A DNA stretch of 64,000 nt, taken from Acetobacteraceae bacterium. Lineage in GTDB: Bacteria > Pseudomonadota > Alphaproteobacteria > Acetobacterales > Acetobacteraceae. Shown piece after piece: positions 63,772 to 64,000 of the stretch. The first letter of the stretch is position 1. Each line of letters opens with the position of its first letter. A model generated the notes under the pieces. It was not told where the DNA came from, ran no database searches, and saw only the letters and a list, made by a program, of their open reading frames with translations. The stretch lies in the NCBI GenBank assembly GCA_947475245.1, contig CANJLW010000006.1, positions 116,894 to 180,893 on the forward strand, read 5' to 3'. The translations under genes and the position numbers were made by a program.

Positions 63772-64000
63772 CGTATCTTCCCCCGCATGGATTATTATCC
63801 GAACAGCGTAACCGCTCGTCCGGCGAAAGCAACGCGCGCGCCCATCGCCCAGGCTGTCGCGAGCTAATGATTCTGTCCGGTTTTTGTAGCTCACGATCTG
63901 TCCGGTTGTTTCCGGTCTGTTCGGAAGCCACCCAGACCAGGCAGCTGTGGTGCAAGAGTGCGCCATGGCGCCTCGCGCGGCCTTCCGCGTCCTTCTCTTC

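Noticed and set aside
63772..64000. Upstream gene or extended N-terminus for the isochorismatase-fold protein
   Set aside because: The frame is open but shows no family sequence before Met at 63771; nothing else supported was seen in this stretch.

Overview
The window is GC-rich chromosomal DNA from an alphaproteobacterium, most likely of the Rhodospirillales/Acetobacterales. This rests on alphaproteobacterial core genes (recA with two GTTC-N7-GTTC LexA boxes, minCDE, an sdhCDAB operon, argD-argF, lolA, a DUF2336 protein), on PEP-CTERM surface proteins, and on many acyl-CoA and thiamine-diphosphate (ThDP) enzymes. No rRNA, tRNA, CRISPR array, insertion sequence or prophage was recognised.

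Layout. 1-2804: argF (cut by the window edge), argD, recX and a small tautomerase. 2862-7030: a tcuA-tcuB electron-transfer operon facing a two-subunit ThDP decarboxylase. 7063-10216: an esterase, an FAD monooxygenase and an orphan periplasmic binding protein. 10306-11576: recA with its SOS control region. 11592-20537: a catabolic block of a ThDP enzyme, an SDR, an ADP-forming acyl-CoA synthetase, two acyl-CoA dehydrogenases, a hydrolase and an enoyl-CoA hydratase. 20617-23974: a GT2-GT4 fusion glycosyltransferase and an amidohydrolase. 24011-25859: minE, minD and minC. 26110-32480: a tight four-gene operon (TPR-WcbI fusion, WcbI, FkbH-like, acyl carrier protein). 32560-35987: an acyl-CoA synthetase and a 2-hydroxyacyl-CoA lyase. 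36139-39523: TerC, a GMC oxidoreductase and a parvulin. 39741-45210: a PEP-CTERM protein and a 1368-residue SdrD-B repeat protein with a Gly/Tyr/Cys-rich segment. 45286-45748: a RelE-type toxin-antitoxin pair. 45934-49817: sdhC, sdhD, sdhA, a VapD-like gene and sdhB. 49931-52676: DUF3830, hydantoinase and a class I glutamine amidotransferase. 52781-57347: lolA, a DUF2336 protein, an SDR and a Baeyer-Villiger monooxygenase. 57814-59581: two PEP-CTERM genes. 59796-63771: two unrecognised genes behind an FNR-type box, a CoA-transferase and an isochorismatase-fold protein.

The most system-like region is 26110-32480. A carrier-protein and FkbH pair, which in known pathways forms glyceryl-ACP, is co-transcribed with one standalone and one TPR-fused WcbI acyltransferase-like domain. 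My inference is an ACP-dependent acyl decoration pathway for a surface polysaccharide or glycoconjugate. Other points to check are: two PEP-CTERM genes that each carry a sigma-54 promoter and the same 17-bp upstream box at nearly the same distance; a VapD-like gene inside the succinate dehydrogenase operon; a duplicated FNR-box block, one copy of which precedes the two unknown genes; and the SdrD-B protein, which has no recognisable signal peptide.
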